Below are positions 55,110-64,000 of a stretch of DNA of 64,000 nt, in pieces. Source of the stretch: Effrenium voratum (Eukaryota; Sar; Dinophyceae; Suessiales; Symbiodiniaceae). The stretch spans positions 335,907-399,906 of the forward strand of contig CAUJNA010001635.1 of the NCBI GenBank assembly GCA_963377175.1, given 5' to 3'. Below the pieces are notes generated by a model. It made no database searches, was not told the DNA's origin, and saw nothing but the letters and a program-made list of their open reading frames with translations. Positions within the stretch are counted from its first letter, which is position 1. Every line of letters starts with the position of its first letter. Position numbers and translations under genes: made by a program.

Positions 55110-57047
55110 CTCCCGGAAGGGAGCTCTCAAGCAGCTTTTGGGCTGGATCTTTAGACCTTAGCTTGTTGGTCGAAAACAAAAAGGAAAAGGTGTTTTCCAT
55201 TACACCCACAGGTTAATTACACCTTTTGCAGAGGGGTCAAGATCACGATTTCTTTGTCGTGCAAGAGCAGCTGTGAAATTTCAAGGGCCTATGCATAGGG
55301 GCCCAAGTTGCGCAGCCCAACTGCAACTCACAGGGACGGCAAAGCTTCTCCCCTCCCGAAAGCTGGGATATGGCAAGAGTCATACTGGGCGTACCATGGC
55401 TTCATACTGTGTGCCATCCATATTGTATTCCATGGACCATGCTGGGAATGTATGAAACTCAGGGCCCAACCAGTTTGCACAACTTCAGGGTCGCGACCCC
55501 TATGACAACCAATGCCATATTCCTTGCCGATCAAACCAAACTCGGGGGCGAAGATTATTGAAAGGCCCACTTTGAACATGTGTATTGTTTGCCTCTCTTT
55601 TAGTTCCAAACACATACCCTCCTGTCCACCTATCCAACATGGAACCCGTTTCGGGTCCTGGTTTGGACCATTCTCCTTTCAAATGGACCATTTCTCTGGT
55701 GGGTTCCATAACGTTCCATGGCAACAACAGGAGGGTGTTCTGCGGTTGAGCTCCCAAGTCGATCGTGTCGCGCTGAGGACCCCGCCGTTCTTCGCGTCCT
55801 CCTCCACGTCGAACTCCACTTCTTCCCCGTCCGCCAGGGATCGAAACCCGCCCTGCGGCACACGGGCACGCGGGGAAATGCCATGTTCGGGAAATGTGTT
55901 AGAGTCGCTTTGAATAAGGGCCAGATCACAGTCATCATGATCATATTGGGCCTTTTCAGTCAAAAAAACAATCTTGGCTCCAGCACTAAACCTCAGGGCT
56001 TCCTTTCAAAAGCCCAAAACAACTCCCCCGCACTTGACACACGTCTAGCCAGCAGTGTTGACCATCAAAATCCCAACTATGGACATCCTATCCTCACATT
56101 CCATAGGGCTTATCCAGGATAGCAGGCTACGTTGCAGAAGGCAAGTCCCACAAAAACCGGTCGGTGCCGCCCCCGACTCGATGTTGGAGTAGTGCACGAA
56201 GAAGTCCTTCCGCGGAAGTGGACAGCTTAGGTCATAGTAGTCTTCCAACACTTTACAAATGTGTGGTTTTGTTGGAGTTTGGAAGTGGGTATCCCAAGAT
56301 TCGATGTAGTCTTCCACTTAGTAGTCTTCCCCTTCTTAGGTGTTGTTTGGGCTTCCATGTTAATTTGCAGGGGAGTAAGATATTGTAAGCCTCCAGAACT
56401 GCTACTTACAGCGGAAGTGCGTGCACTTCTAGGCATCGACATGGGAGGTACCGTCACCTCTTCAGGTATTCACCGAAACGAGAGGTGACTGACACCATGC
56501 CTTTAAAGGCTCTGCTCGAATGCACTCGGCCCACCCTTTTCCTTGCTCTTGTTGCTGTCGTATGAGAATGGGGCGAGCCCAAAGCAAGCCGGGTCGGTTG
56601 TTCGGCTCGATTCACCCTGCTGTCCGCCGAGAAGGAAAAACAACGCCCTTGAACTTCGCGTGTTTTCCCACGCACGGTGGGGCACTTATTGGTGTGACAC
56701 AGCCCCATAATGCGGAGAGAAAACACTCTTGCAATAGTCCGTGTGGGTGTGTCTTCTTTGGGGGACCCCCAAAATGGTGGCTTTCCTTTTGGTTGTCCTA
56801 AAACAAGGCAGCCGGGCTGTCTCGCCGCCGTGAAACTCTTGCAATTCTCAGAAGCATGCTACCCCTAAACCACTCGAACCCTGAAACCACCGCAAAAAAA
56901 GGGGCACCCTCAACAAAAACGACCGACCCGTGTAGACTTGCAAGTCAGCTTCGCAATACAAGCGGCCCGGCCCCGCCTCTCCCTCGGATTGAATGAATCC
57001 GAAACCACGCTGAGGGTCAAAGAACTTTACGGAGCCCGTGCGGTCGC
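55036..57047 (-). CDS. Cold-shock-domain protein gene (partial, four exons)
   Basis: A nucleic-acid-binding cold-shock domain can be assembled on the minus strand from exons at 56977-57047, 56171-56206, 55786-55852 and 55036-55109. In order they give GSVKFFDPQRGFGFI (RNP-1), DFFVHYSNI (RNP-2), SLADGEEVEFDVEED and CVRVTG, which are the five-strand elements of the family in the correct order. All three introns (770, 318 and 676 bp) have GC donors and AG acceptors with matching phases, as is common in dinoflagellates. The loop between RNP-1 and RNP-2 is about two residues shorter than usual, so one boundary may be off. The gene's first exon and start codon are not identified. If exon four is last, the protein ends soon after the domain at TGA. 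Cold-shock-domain proteins are numerous in dinoflagellates and are thought to bind RNA or DNA; a specific role cannot be inferred. Confidence 0.85.
55786..55852 (-). CDS. Cold-shock gene, third recognised exon
   Basis: 67 bp. Acceptor CCGTGTGCCGCAG; reads GGFRSLADGEEVEFDVEEDA then KN and one base of the next codon. G-x-x-V-E-F-D-V-E is the typical fourth strand of the domain. Donor AACG|GCGGGG is GC and phase 1; a nearby GT would put the next exon out of frame. Confidence 0.85.
56171..56206 (-). CDS. Cold-shock gene, 36-bp microexon with RNP-2
   Basis: Twelve codons, DFFVHYSNIESG, in phase 0 on both sides. Acceptor is TTCCGCGGAAG after a pyrimidine-rich run; donor is TCGGGG|GCGGCA (GC). F-F-V-H is the RNP-2 core with the expected aromatic and histidine residues. 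An alternative acceptor 21 bases upstream would insert extra residues and is less likely. Confidence 0.8.
56755..56925 (+). repeat. Two hairpin-element pieces within a cold-shock intron
   Basis: 56755-56812 has GGGGGACCCCCAAAATGG, TGGCTTTCCTTTTGGTTG, and 56870-56925 has GAAACCACCGCAAAAAAAGG, GGCACCCTCAACAAAAACG. Together they are the two halves of one family member separated by about 60 bp, in the intron between the RNP-1 and RNP-2 exons. Confidence 0.7.
56977..57047 (-). CDS. Cold-shock gene, exon with RNP-1
   Basis: 71 bp. Acceptor CTCGCCCATCCGAG, then two bases completing a codon and 23 codons: DRTGSVKFFDPQRGFGFIQS, then EGE. Donor is GAGAG|GCGGGG (GC). The aromatic residues of K-F-F and G-F-G-F-I are the expected nucleic-acid-contacting positions. 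The intron that follows holds hairpin-element sequence. Confidence 0.85.
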
Positions 57048-57424
57048 CTCGGATGGGCGAGAAAAGCGGCCCATGTATTGAAATTGGCTTGAATGAATGA
57101 GGCTTTGGCTTCATGCTAGTTTGGATTTCAGTTTCAAACACTGGTTTCGCCAAAGAGACCCATGAGGTGGTGTAATAAATTAGGTCTCGCTTTCGGTTCA
57201 AAGCAGTGTCCATCTGCTTTAACCATGCAACTACGTCGTTACAACCTGTGTTCATATGCTGGTGCCAGTCAAAGATAGCGAGGCTCTCAACCATTTGATG
57301 GTGTGCCTTAGTGCACACCATGCATGAACCACTCTCGCGATCGCGTTTCTCATGGACCTTCGGAGAGGCCTGTAAGTGTAAATCTCTAATCGAAAGGCTT
57401 GCGTCGGCTGCCACAACTAGTCGC

Positions 57425-57482
57425 CTCTTGTACCGGGTACCGGACTTCGATTTCAGCCTCGAACCTTCCCATATTCCGCATC
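57425..57482 (-). CDS. Possible upstream exon of the cold-shock gene
   Basis: After a strong acceptor (ACACACCTTTTTCAG) the minus strand reads MRNMGRFEAEIEVRYPVQ and E, ending at GAG before GCGACT, a GC donor. The boundaries look real, but the exit phase (0) does not fit the phase needed by the RNP-1 exon, so a further exon would have to lie between, or the frame differs. No domain recognised. Confidence 0.3.
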
Positions 57483-57881
57483 CTGAAAAAGGTGTGTTTG
57501 AGAGACCTGCCTGCGCCCAACCGGACGTATAGCGGGACCCGCCTTGCAGCACATCGCTTGTTCGGGTGTTGATCCAAAAGGAGATGTCACATGGTCTAAA
57601 AGCTTACCAAATGAAATTGTTTTTCCACCTCTGCAAAGCCCTTCCTGGATTGGTTGGACTCACTTCTTAATTGGATGGTTGTTGGCATCGAAGGACGGGC
57701 AAAAGTCCAAATGTGGCTACAAGGGGGGTTCGCGATATTGGGAAAAAGGCCAGAAGCTCGTCAAGCAAAAATCGCACGTTCAATTCTCACGGGTCCATTG
57801 TAGTAAAGGAGATGGCACTGTGTCTGGACAAAATCAATTCGGCAAAAGAGAAATGATGATGGTACAGTAATGGAAACTTCG

Positions 57882-57950
57882 GATTAATAAACCCTGGTTG
57901 ATTAATAGGGGGACCAACTCCCTTTAGTGGTTGGATTCAAAACACTTCTT
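57882..57950. mobile_element. ATTAATAAACCC-family element, second copy
   Basis: GATTAATAAACCCTGGTTG then ATTAATAGGGGGACCAACTC matches the left part of the element at 33.68 kb (TAAACCC, ATTAGGGGGG). A clear right end was not found. Confidence 0.4.
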
Positions 57951-59388
57951 GGAGGAAACCTCCAATTATTCATAGGAGAACTCTCCAATTGTTTTTTAAG
58001 GAGTGCTTTCTCTTTTCTGGGGTTTTAGGAAACTACAAGGAAACTCACAATTTTGGGAGGTCCCCTGAAAACTCGGACATCCCCATAGGTCATCTCATAG
58101 CACTTGTGCGATCCACCACGAACCCCTGTGTCCGTTTGGTTTGACAAAGACGAGCCACCCCATTGTTTCGACCGCATCGATGGGCCTTTTGATCACGGCG
58201 TGGCTGTGCACGTCGGCAGCTTCCTTCTCTCCAAGCTCACGGAAGGAACCCCAAAGGGGTCGAGTCCAATGCCCAAAAGGAGATTCCTCTAAACATGGGG
58301 TAGGGTGACTGAAGATTCCGCCATGCGTGAGTCTCATTTGGGTTGCCCACAACAAGCCAAACAATACTCAATGAGTCTTAATGCTTGTTGGTCTGCCAGC
58401 CCGGCTGTGCAGCGATGCTTCCACAAAGCTCGGGTGAAATCGGAAAACTAAACGCGACGCAATCAAGCCATCGCCAGATTCGGATCAGGGTTCCATACCC
58501 AGACGCCAAGATGTTCCGAATCTCAGTCGCCTTTCTTTTCGAGGCGCCGAACCTGGAATCCGGGAACCCGACTCGGATACGTGCAAAGTGGATGCCCGGC
58601 AGCACGTCGGCAGCACGTATCTTGTTTAGATCGTGCTGACCTGGTCGCTGTGGTTTTGTCCAGGCCATTCCGGTCTGAAGAAACCGGCTAATGATGGTGA
58701 GACATGACCCTCCCAATACGGATGGATCTGCGCGGTTTCGACACCCCGGCTTCCAGAAGCAAACGCTGCATGTGGAGTGGGGGTATGCGATCTACTTTGT
58801 GAGACCGATGTATCGCAAAGCTCGGATTCTTTGCCCAAGTGAGGTCCGCAATAAACCGGTGGTGCATCTGATTCCGTATTGTTTGGGACTTACACTGTCA
58901 AACAGCTGTTCAACGCTATAGTTCATGTTTCTTCCTTATCATTGTACATGACAAACCTTGACACTCCTCAACCAACCCTGTATGATGTTCAGCAGTTGTT
59001 GCGCTAGACATGAACTTGAATCTGAATCTGTCAAATGCTTTCCATGTTGGAAGCTGCAAGGTCCTTCCAAAAGTGACGTGTGGTTCTTGCCTATCACTTT
59101 TTTCGCCAGCTGCCTCTCGTTGCAGTCAATGACGTGTTCAGCTAGCACACACGCTAACAAAGTTCACACGCATGATATGTGAGCCAGGTGAGCCATCTTG
59201 AAAGGCTAGGATGTCAAGAGTGTCAATTCCAAAAACAGTAGCGCAATACCGTAATGTTGACCGCAATCCTGCCAGAATCCGGGCTTCTCAGCTAGCATCT
59301 AGGAAAAAACAGCCTAAGTATTGCTGTGCACTGGCACCACCGTTTTCTCGGCATGGCCATGTGGCATTTCCCAATTGGGTCCGAATCA
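57951..59388. other. No gene recognised
   Basis: At 58385-58640 frames are open on both strands (RIRVPYPDAKMFRIS on plus, RAADVLPGIHFARIRVGF on minus) without a recognised family. A decayed hairpin element may be present at 58240-58300. Confidence 0.4.
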
Positions 59389-59472
59389 CTCGTCTGGCAT
59401 TGACCAGGTGGTTTCCTCCACCACGCTGACGGGCCAAAAGTTCGGGAAGAAGGCCGTCAGCATGGCAAATGC
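59389..59472 (-). other. Candidate exon, unassigned
   Basis: After a TGTGTCACGAG acceptor the minus strand reads AFAMLTAFFPNFWPVSVVEE and continues TTWSMPDE before TGA. The hydrophobic/aromatic composition looks protein-like, but another minus frame (HADGLLPELLARQRGGG) is open across the same DNA. It lies upstream of the cold-shock gene on the same strand. Family not recognised. Confidence 0.25.
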
Positions 59473-59508
59473 CTCGTGACACACGGTTGAAGAAAACTTT
59501 TGAATGTC

Positions 59509-59531
59509 CAACCAACCAACCAACCAACCAC
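59509..59531 (+). repeat. (CCAA)n microsatellite
   Basis: Five to six CCAA units. Confidence 0.9.
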
Positions 59532-60904
59532 ATCCCATGATTAGAGTTCGGCCCACTTATATGTTTACTTTATTGCTTGCTTCACTTTGAGTCACTGCTA
59601 AGTTTTAACATGTATCCTGAGTCTACCCCAGAACCAACCAGTTTGGAATTCAAACCTTGGCCGGTTTGAACCAAATGCAATCCCCCGGCCCTCGCAGCAG
59701 GAAAACTGGGGGTTTTGAGGCTCGATTTACCCTTCTATCTTAGCCCAAGGTAGGGGAGGTGGCCAACTATTGGCGCCCAAAATGCGTTTGGTGCTTGCTA
59801 CGGTCAACAAGTCGATAGTCATCTTCCAACTCCAGGAGGATTTCGGAAGGGCCTGCTGCCCGTGCAAAGCCATGGGCAGCAGCCAGCCGGCAGCAGGAAC
59901 CCTTTCATTCCGAACCTACTCATGCAACCGTGGAAGGTAACAAGATCTTAAACACAAGCTGCTCTGCCAGGGTGCAGTCGAGGTGGGATGGTGCAAGGAC
60001 TTGGGCAAGTACGTCACCTGAGCCACGCGAAAGGACACCAGGGGTCAAATATACACTACGAAAATGTTTCGGATTCAACCGTTTGCATGGAGAAACATCG
60101 CCTCTCTCTCTCTCTCTTGGTGCCGTGGCCTTAAAACGGGGACTTGGACAAACAGGCGTTTTGCTTCGATCCGTTGCACGCTTGCAAGAAAACACAAGTT
60201 TGGCTCGACCTTCCTCACCTTGTGTCTCCGCCACTCGTGCCGCATTTTGTTTAGGTCAGCCTCGTGATGAGTCTCAAAAAAGGGGCACCCAAAACTAATA
60301 TGGGGTTCAATTTGGTAGTATTCGTTTACAAGTGACCATAACGGGATTCCCCCAAAAAACAATCGTTCTCGTTTGCAGAGTGTTTTGCGCCAGCCATGTG
60401 CGCCAGGTAGCCCCGTGCTGCTGGATGCAGTTGGCGTGATAGTAGCCTGCTCAAGGCGAAACATCTCTTTATTGACTTTTCGCTTCGCTTGGACGCATTT
60501 GTTGGTCAATGCAAGCGACTCAAACACTTAGCATTTGATTAGGTCCCGCAAGATTTGTTCGCAGCCCTAACCCTCGGCAATTGAAGGTGTCGTACCCTGT
60601 CTTCACTTGGGCGCCAGTGGTAGAAAACCTCTTGAGAGCCGTTCAACCAACTGCCACTACCAAACCCCCGGCGCCCTGTTGCCATGTTTGACCTTCCGGA
60701 ATGATAATCTTGGTGTTGGCATGGACAACCTTCTTGAATCGGGTGATCCCCCAGCCCTGGTGTTGTCATTCGTGATCTTTGTGTTTGCAGGTGGGGTCGG
60801 GCAAGTTGTTTGTTGTCTTGCAGCTGCTTCAGCACAGCTCCATTTAATACCTGAGAGAACCAAACTCGAGCCAGCCGACTTGACCAATCCCTGCGGGCTC
60901 CCAG
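59532..60904. other. No gene; hairpin-element fragments
   Basis: A CT microsatellite is at 60101-60118. Fragments of the hairpin family occur at 60264-60300 (CTCAAAAAAGGGGCACCC) and 60342-60368 (GGGATTCCCCCAAAAAACA). A minus frame at 59940-60050 reads SGDVLAQVLAPSHLDCTLAE but has no assigned family. Confidence 0.4.
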
Positions 60905-61140
60905 AAACTGTGCTTTTGGGAGGGCGGCCAAAACGCAGCAGGCACGGGTTTGGGCGACGCAAAGATTTGCAGGCATTCCCAAAAGCCGTGCTTTTGGGGA
61001 GGGGCAGCTCCCAAAAGAAACACGCAGGGCTTCTGAGGAGTGGCTCGGCATGGGTTTGGTCACGCAAAGATTCGCAGGCTGCGCATTTGGGGGAGTAGCA
61101 GTCCCCAAAGCACGCGACAGGCGTGCAATGATTTGCAGGC
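60905..61140 (+). repeat. Degenerate ~80-90-bp tandem repeat, three units
   Basis: Each unit has GTGCTTTTGGG(A/G)(A/G)GG or a variant near its start and GCAAAGATT(T/C)GCAGGC near its end (ends at about 60976, 61080 and 61140). Units are well diverged. Confidence 0.6.
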
Positions 61141-63749
61141 ATGCTAGAGGGGCTCACAAAATCTGTGCGTTCGGGGAAGAGTCCGGGAGGAAATAAATCG
61201 TTTCCATGCCCACGATGCTGGGGATGTGGGGTATGCGGCCCCGAAATTGAGGGGTGAAAAAGCTCACAAAACGCAAAAAGGTGTTGAGCCTTCCCCCATA
61301 CATTGCAAACCTTCCTCCCCTCCCCCCCACACCCCAAATGGAGCTTCGCTCCCCCCAAAGAACTCGAGCTGATGGCTCTCGTGATTGCAATCTGTGCTAT
61401 GGTCAAGCCTAGCGCAAGCTTGGCACAAAACTCTCCATCCATTGAAAGAAAACAGAGCCCTACAATTGTTGATTTGTGGTCATCGTGTACACACTTCTTT
61501 GCTTACAAACCAACTCTGCTATTGGTCTCCATGTAAAATTGAACCGTTTCTGTAGCAGAACAGATAAGCCAGGGACCTATCCTTAAGGCACGTAGAGTGG
61601 GTTCTTCGGGACCTGTTCTGACGCTTAGAGAAGCGACCATAGCCGAAAGGGCGCCAAAAAAGCGAGCGTGCCGCCTTGAACTTGACGAAATAAAAAAAAA
61701 CAGATGTGTGAAAACAGCTCCGGGGGTTGACCCCAAACGGCTTGACAGTTTTGTGCCATTGACTGAGTCCACTTTAGCCTGCGATTCGCAGGTGGTTCTG
61801 CCCATGGACTGCTGAAAAACGTGAGGGTAAACAGTCCACAGGGCAATTGGGGTCATAGTAAGAGCCTAAACCAGTGGAGGGGAACGGCCAACAGCACTCG
61901 AGCACCTGGTAGAACGGTCTTTCTCATTGCTCAGATTGGCGTCCTGGTGTGTCAGAAGCCGCCTTTACGTGGAACTTTTGGAGAAATAAGGAACACCCTC
62001 ACGATGAAGCCCATTTCAGTCGCCACACAGTCCCTCCGACCGGGTCGGGATTTCTGTCCAGGAGTTCATGGAGCATGTGGAGGCATCACCGCACAGCCGG
62101 AAAGGCTTGGCGTAGGCTTGGTGATGAGCTTCTCGGGGGTTGCCACCATTGGAGGGAGAAGTATGGCATGCCTTGAAGAGGATCCGTACAATTTTGGGGG
62201 CAATTGATTCCATCGATGTAGTCTCACAAGGACAACCCCACAACCTCCTGTCAAGCCCGGTGTCAACGCCTTGTGTTTGCTGTCTATTTTGCGCACCGGA
62301 AGTGCTGGTCTCTGCCAAGTAGCTCCAAACAAAGTACACAGTGATGCCAATCACACCTCGGTTCGGCGCCATCAAAACCTCCGCTTGAGTTGTGCTTCTA
62401 CAGTCGCGCCTTTGCGGCAAGACTGGCAAACCAAAAGAACATCGCTTGGCAACTTGGCCATGGCCGGCCTTCACCAAGATGAAGAATCCCCCCCCACCCA
62501 AGTGGTCCAGAGGGGGAAAGAAAAAACAAAAACGCCCACGCGAAAGAGCGCACGGCTTGGCGACGCAAATGCACCAAGTGCTCAAAACAGCTGGAGGCTG
62601 AGCGCTGCACACACCAATCCTTAGAATGGATGGTCTCTCCACAGCTCCAAGAGACCGGTGCCTGTGCTCTGACCTCTGCTGCCAAGACTCTGGTTGGAAA
62701 TATAATTGAAATTATATCGCTCAGTCCTCGGTGGGCCATGGCTGAACAAATTCGGAAAAGGCAACCATTCAACCAGCCTGAAATAAACCATGCGAGTGAA
62801 GGGGGAAGGATTCCGGGGTTCAGGACGCTTTGCCTTCTGTGAGTTTTCCCAACTTAGAATGATTGCAGGCAACACCGCAAGTTACCACGGAAGGATGGAC
62901 CAGTGTCAAAGCTCCAATCGTGCCTAGCAGACTGCGTCGAGCCTCAATGGGCAACATGGATTGCCTGTCCGATTAACTCACTCACTTCAAGAATGCTTTG
63001 ATTCCAGGCTTTGCTCACAGCATTTTTCAGGTACGGCTCTTCCCTTGCTACAGCGACGCACGGCCCTTTGGCACATGTTGATTCACGCCGGGGGCTTCGG
63101 GGTCACACCCTGACCCATTCCAACCGGCATGCGGTGAGTGACTCCATGGAGACATGTGGATTGCAGTAGGTTTCCCCTTTGTGGCATTTATTGACTATGG
63201 CTGGCAAACCTGCATCGCAGCACCTGTTGCTTTCTTAGATTTGTACACGAATTCGGATAAAAGGGAACAGTGTGTTGCTATGTTGTTGAGGCGTACACAG
63301 CATAGTCAAACAACACTTGGTCGATACGATGTGCGCTGCTCGGAACCAGCGCTAGTTGGGTTCAGCCGTGCGTGTATCACACTGAGAGCCCCCCGCTTTG
63401 CTGGCACCTTTAAAGTTCGAAACAAGCAATTGGAACCACAGAAGCACCATGTTTGCAGAAAGCCCCGACTTTGACACACAGCCAAATGACGGGTCACTGT
63501 CCCCTTACAGTAGAAGGCCACACCTGGACACCCTTGCACCAAAGAATTTCAAGGATGTTCAATACAACAAGTCAGCATCAACAAGGATCTCTAGGGCTTA
63601 AGTAGCTACTGGTAGGAATGGGCTCCCGGTTCACAGACTTGCAAACTCAGAAACAGAAACTTGCTGGTTCGATAGGCAGGGAATGCGAAATGGAATGCTG
63701 GTGCCCAGCAGGGAATGAGGGAATGACCCTTGATAAACAATGCCTTGCG
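61141..63749. other. No gene recognised
   Basis: Short frames on both strands; no recognised domain, splice set or repeat family. Confidence 0.4.
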
Positions 63750-63790
63750 GTGTCCTTTCGGGGAATCCCCTTTTGGTTCATTCCCAGCCC
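63750..63790 (+). repeat. Hairpin-element fragment
   Basis: TCGGGGAATCCCCTTTTGG then TTCATTCCC, matching the left core of the family only. Confidence 0.4.
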
Positions 63791-64000
63791 CAAGCCCTAA
63801 ACTAAAAGCCTAAACCCTGAACACCCTAAAACCTAAACCCACCACATCCCGAACTCCCGAAGCCTAAACCCTGAGAATCCGAGCCAATGCCCGAAAGACC
63901 CCGAACCTAAACAGAAACCTAAATCCGAAAAGCCTCAAGCAACATGCTAAAACCCTGACTAAGCCAAAACCTGAAAAATCCTCAACCCTAAAGCCGGAAC
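63791..64000 (+). repeat. Degenerate telomere-like tract
   Basis: CCCTAAACTAAAAGCCTAAA, CCCTGAACACCCTAAAACC and many further CCTAAA/CCTGAA/CCCGAA variants continue to the window edge. The heptamer period is only approximate. It is the same kind of sequence as at 2.85 kb but longer. Confidence 0.6.

Noticed and set aside
1..64000. Dinoflagellate spliced-leader relics, rRNA or tRNA genes
   Set aside because: No sequence close to GTAGCCATTTTGGCTCAAG was seen on either strand by eye, and no rRNA or tRNA core was recognised.

Overview
The window reads as nuclear DNA from a dinoflagellate, most likely of the Suessiales/Symbiodiniaceae type. No long intact bacterial-style gene is present. The protein-coding signal comes as short GC-rich exons (32 to about 115 bp) in AT-richer, repeat-filled introns, and the exons I could join do so through GC-AG introns, which are common in dinoflagellates. 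Degenerate CCCTAAA-type telomere-like tracts near both ends, dense microsatellites and many short hairpin elements fit the same source. The assignment is inference; no rRNA, tRNA or spliced-leader gene was found.

All recognised coding signal is on the minus strand. The best gene is a cold-shock-domain protein at 55036-57047, whose nucleic-acid-binding domain can be assembled from four exons through three GC-AG introns, one exon being only 36 bp. Downstream in its direction of transcription, about 50.2 kb to 18.5 kb, lies a series of exons with pentatricopeptide (PPR) features. Two at 42.0-42.4 kb splice into exactly one 35-residue PPR motif; four at 18.5-22.9 kb share a W-x-x-A signature and an alanine-to-tryptophan spacing of 31. 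They may belong to one very large gene or to several; the sequence alone does not decide. PPR proteins usually bind organellar RNA, so the recognised genes are both of RNA-binding type.

The rest is repeat. Region by region: 1-8.3 kb holds degenerate satellites, telomere-like sequence, a 103-bp tandem repeat and a 2-kb block of CACT, CTTG, CCAG and GT/CTGT microsatellites. 8.3-18 kb is mostly unassigned with scattered copies of an ~80-bp hairpin element. 18-35.8 kb has PPR-like exons among hairpin elements, an inverted repeat and a nested cluster of small MITEs at 28.9-29.4 kb. 35.9-38.06 kb is a 2.1-kb AGAGACACAC satellite whose very long open frames are artefacts. 38-51 kb has more PPR-like exons, a 125-bp palindrome, a 240-bp tandem duplication and a 52-bp satellite. 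51.5-53.9 kb is a compound satellite (41-bp, then ~61-bp, then GATA). 55-57.5 kb is the cold-shock gene. 57.5-64 kb is mostly unassigned and ends in telomere-like sequence.

The most unusual features are the split cold-shock gene, the dispersed PPR exons, and a hairpin element whose A/C-rich tail looks like the seed of the neighbouring satellite.
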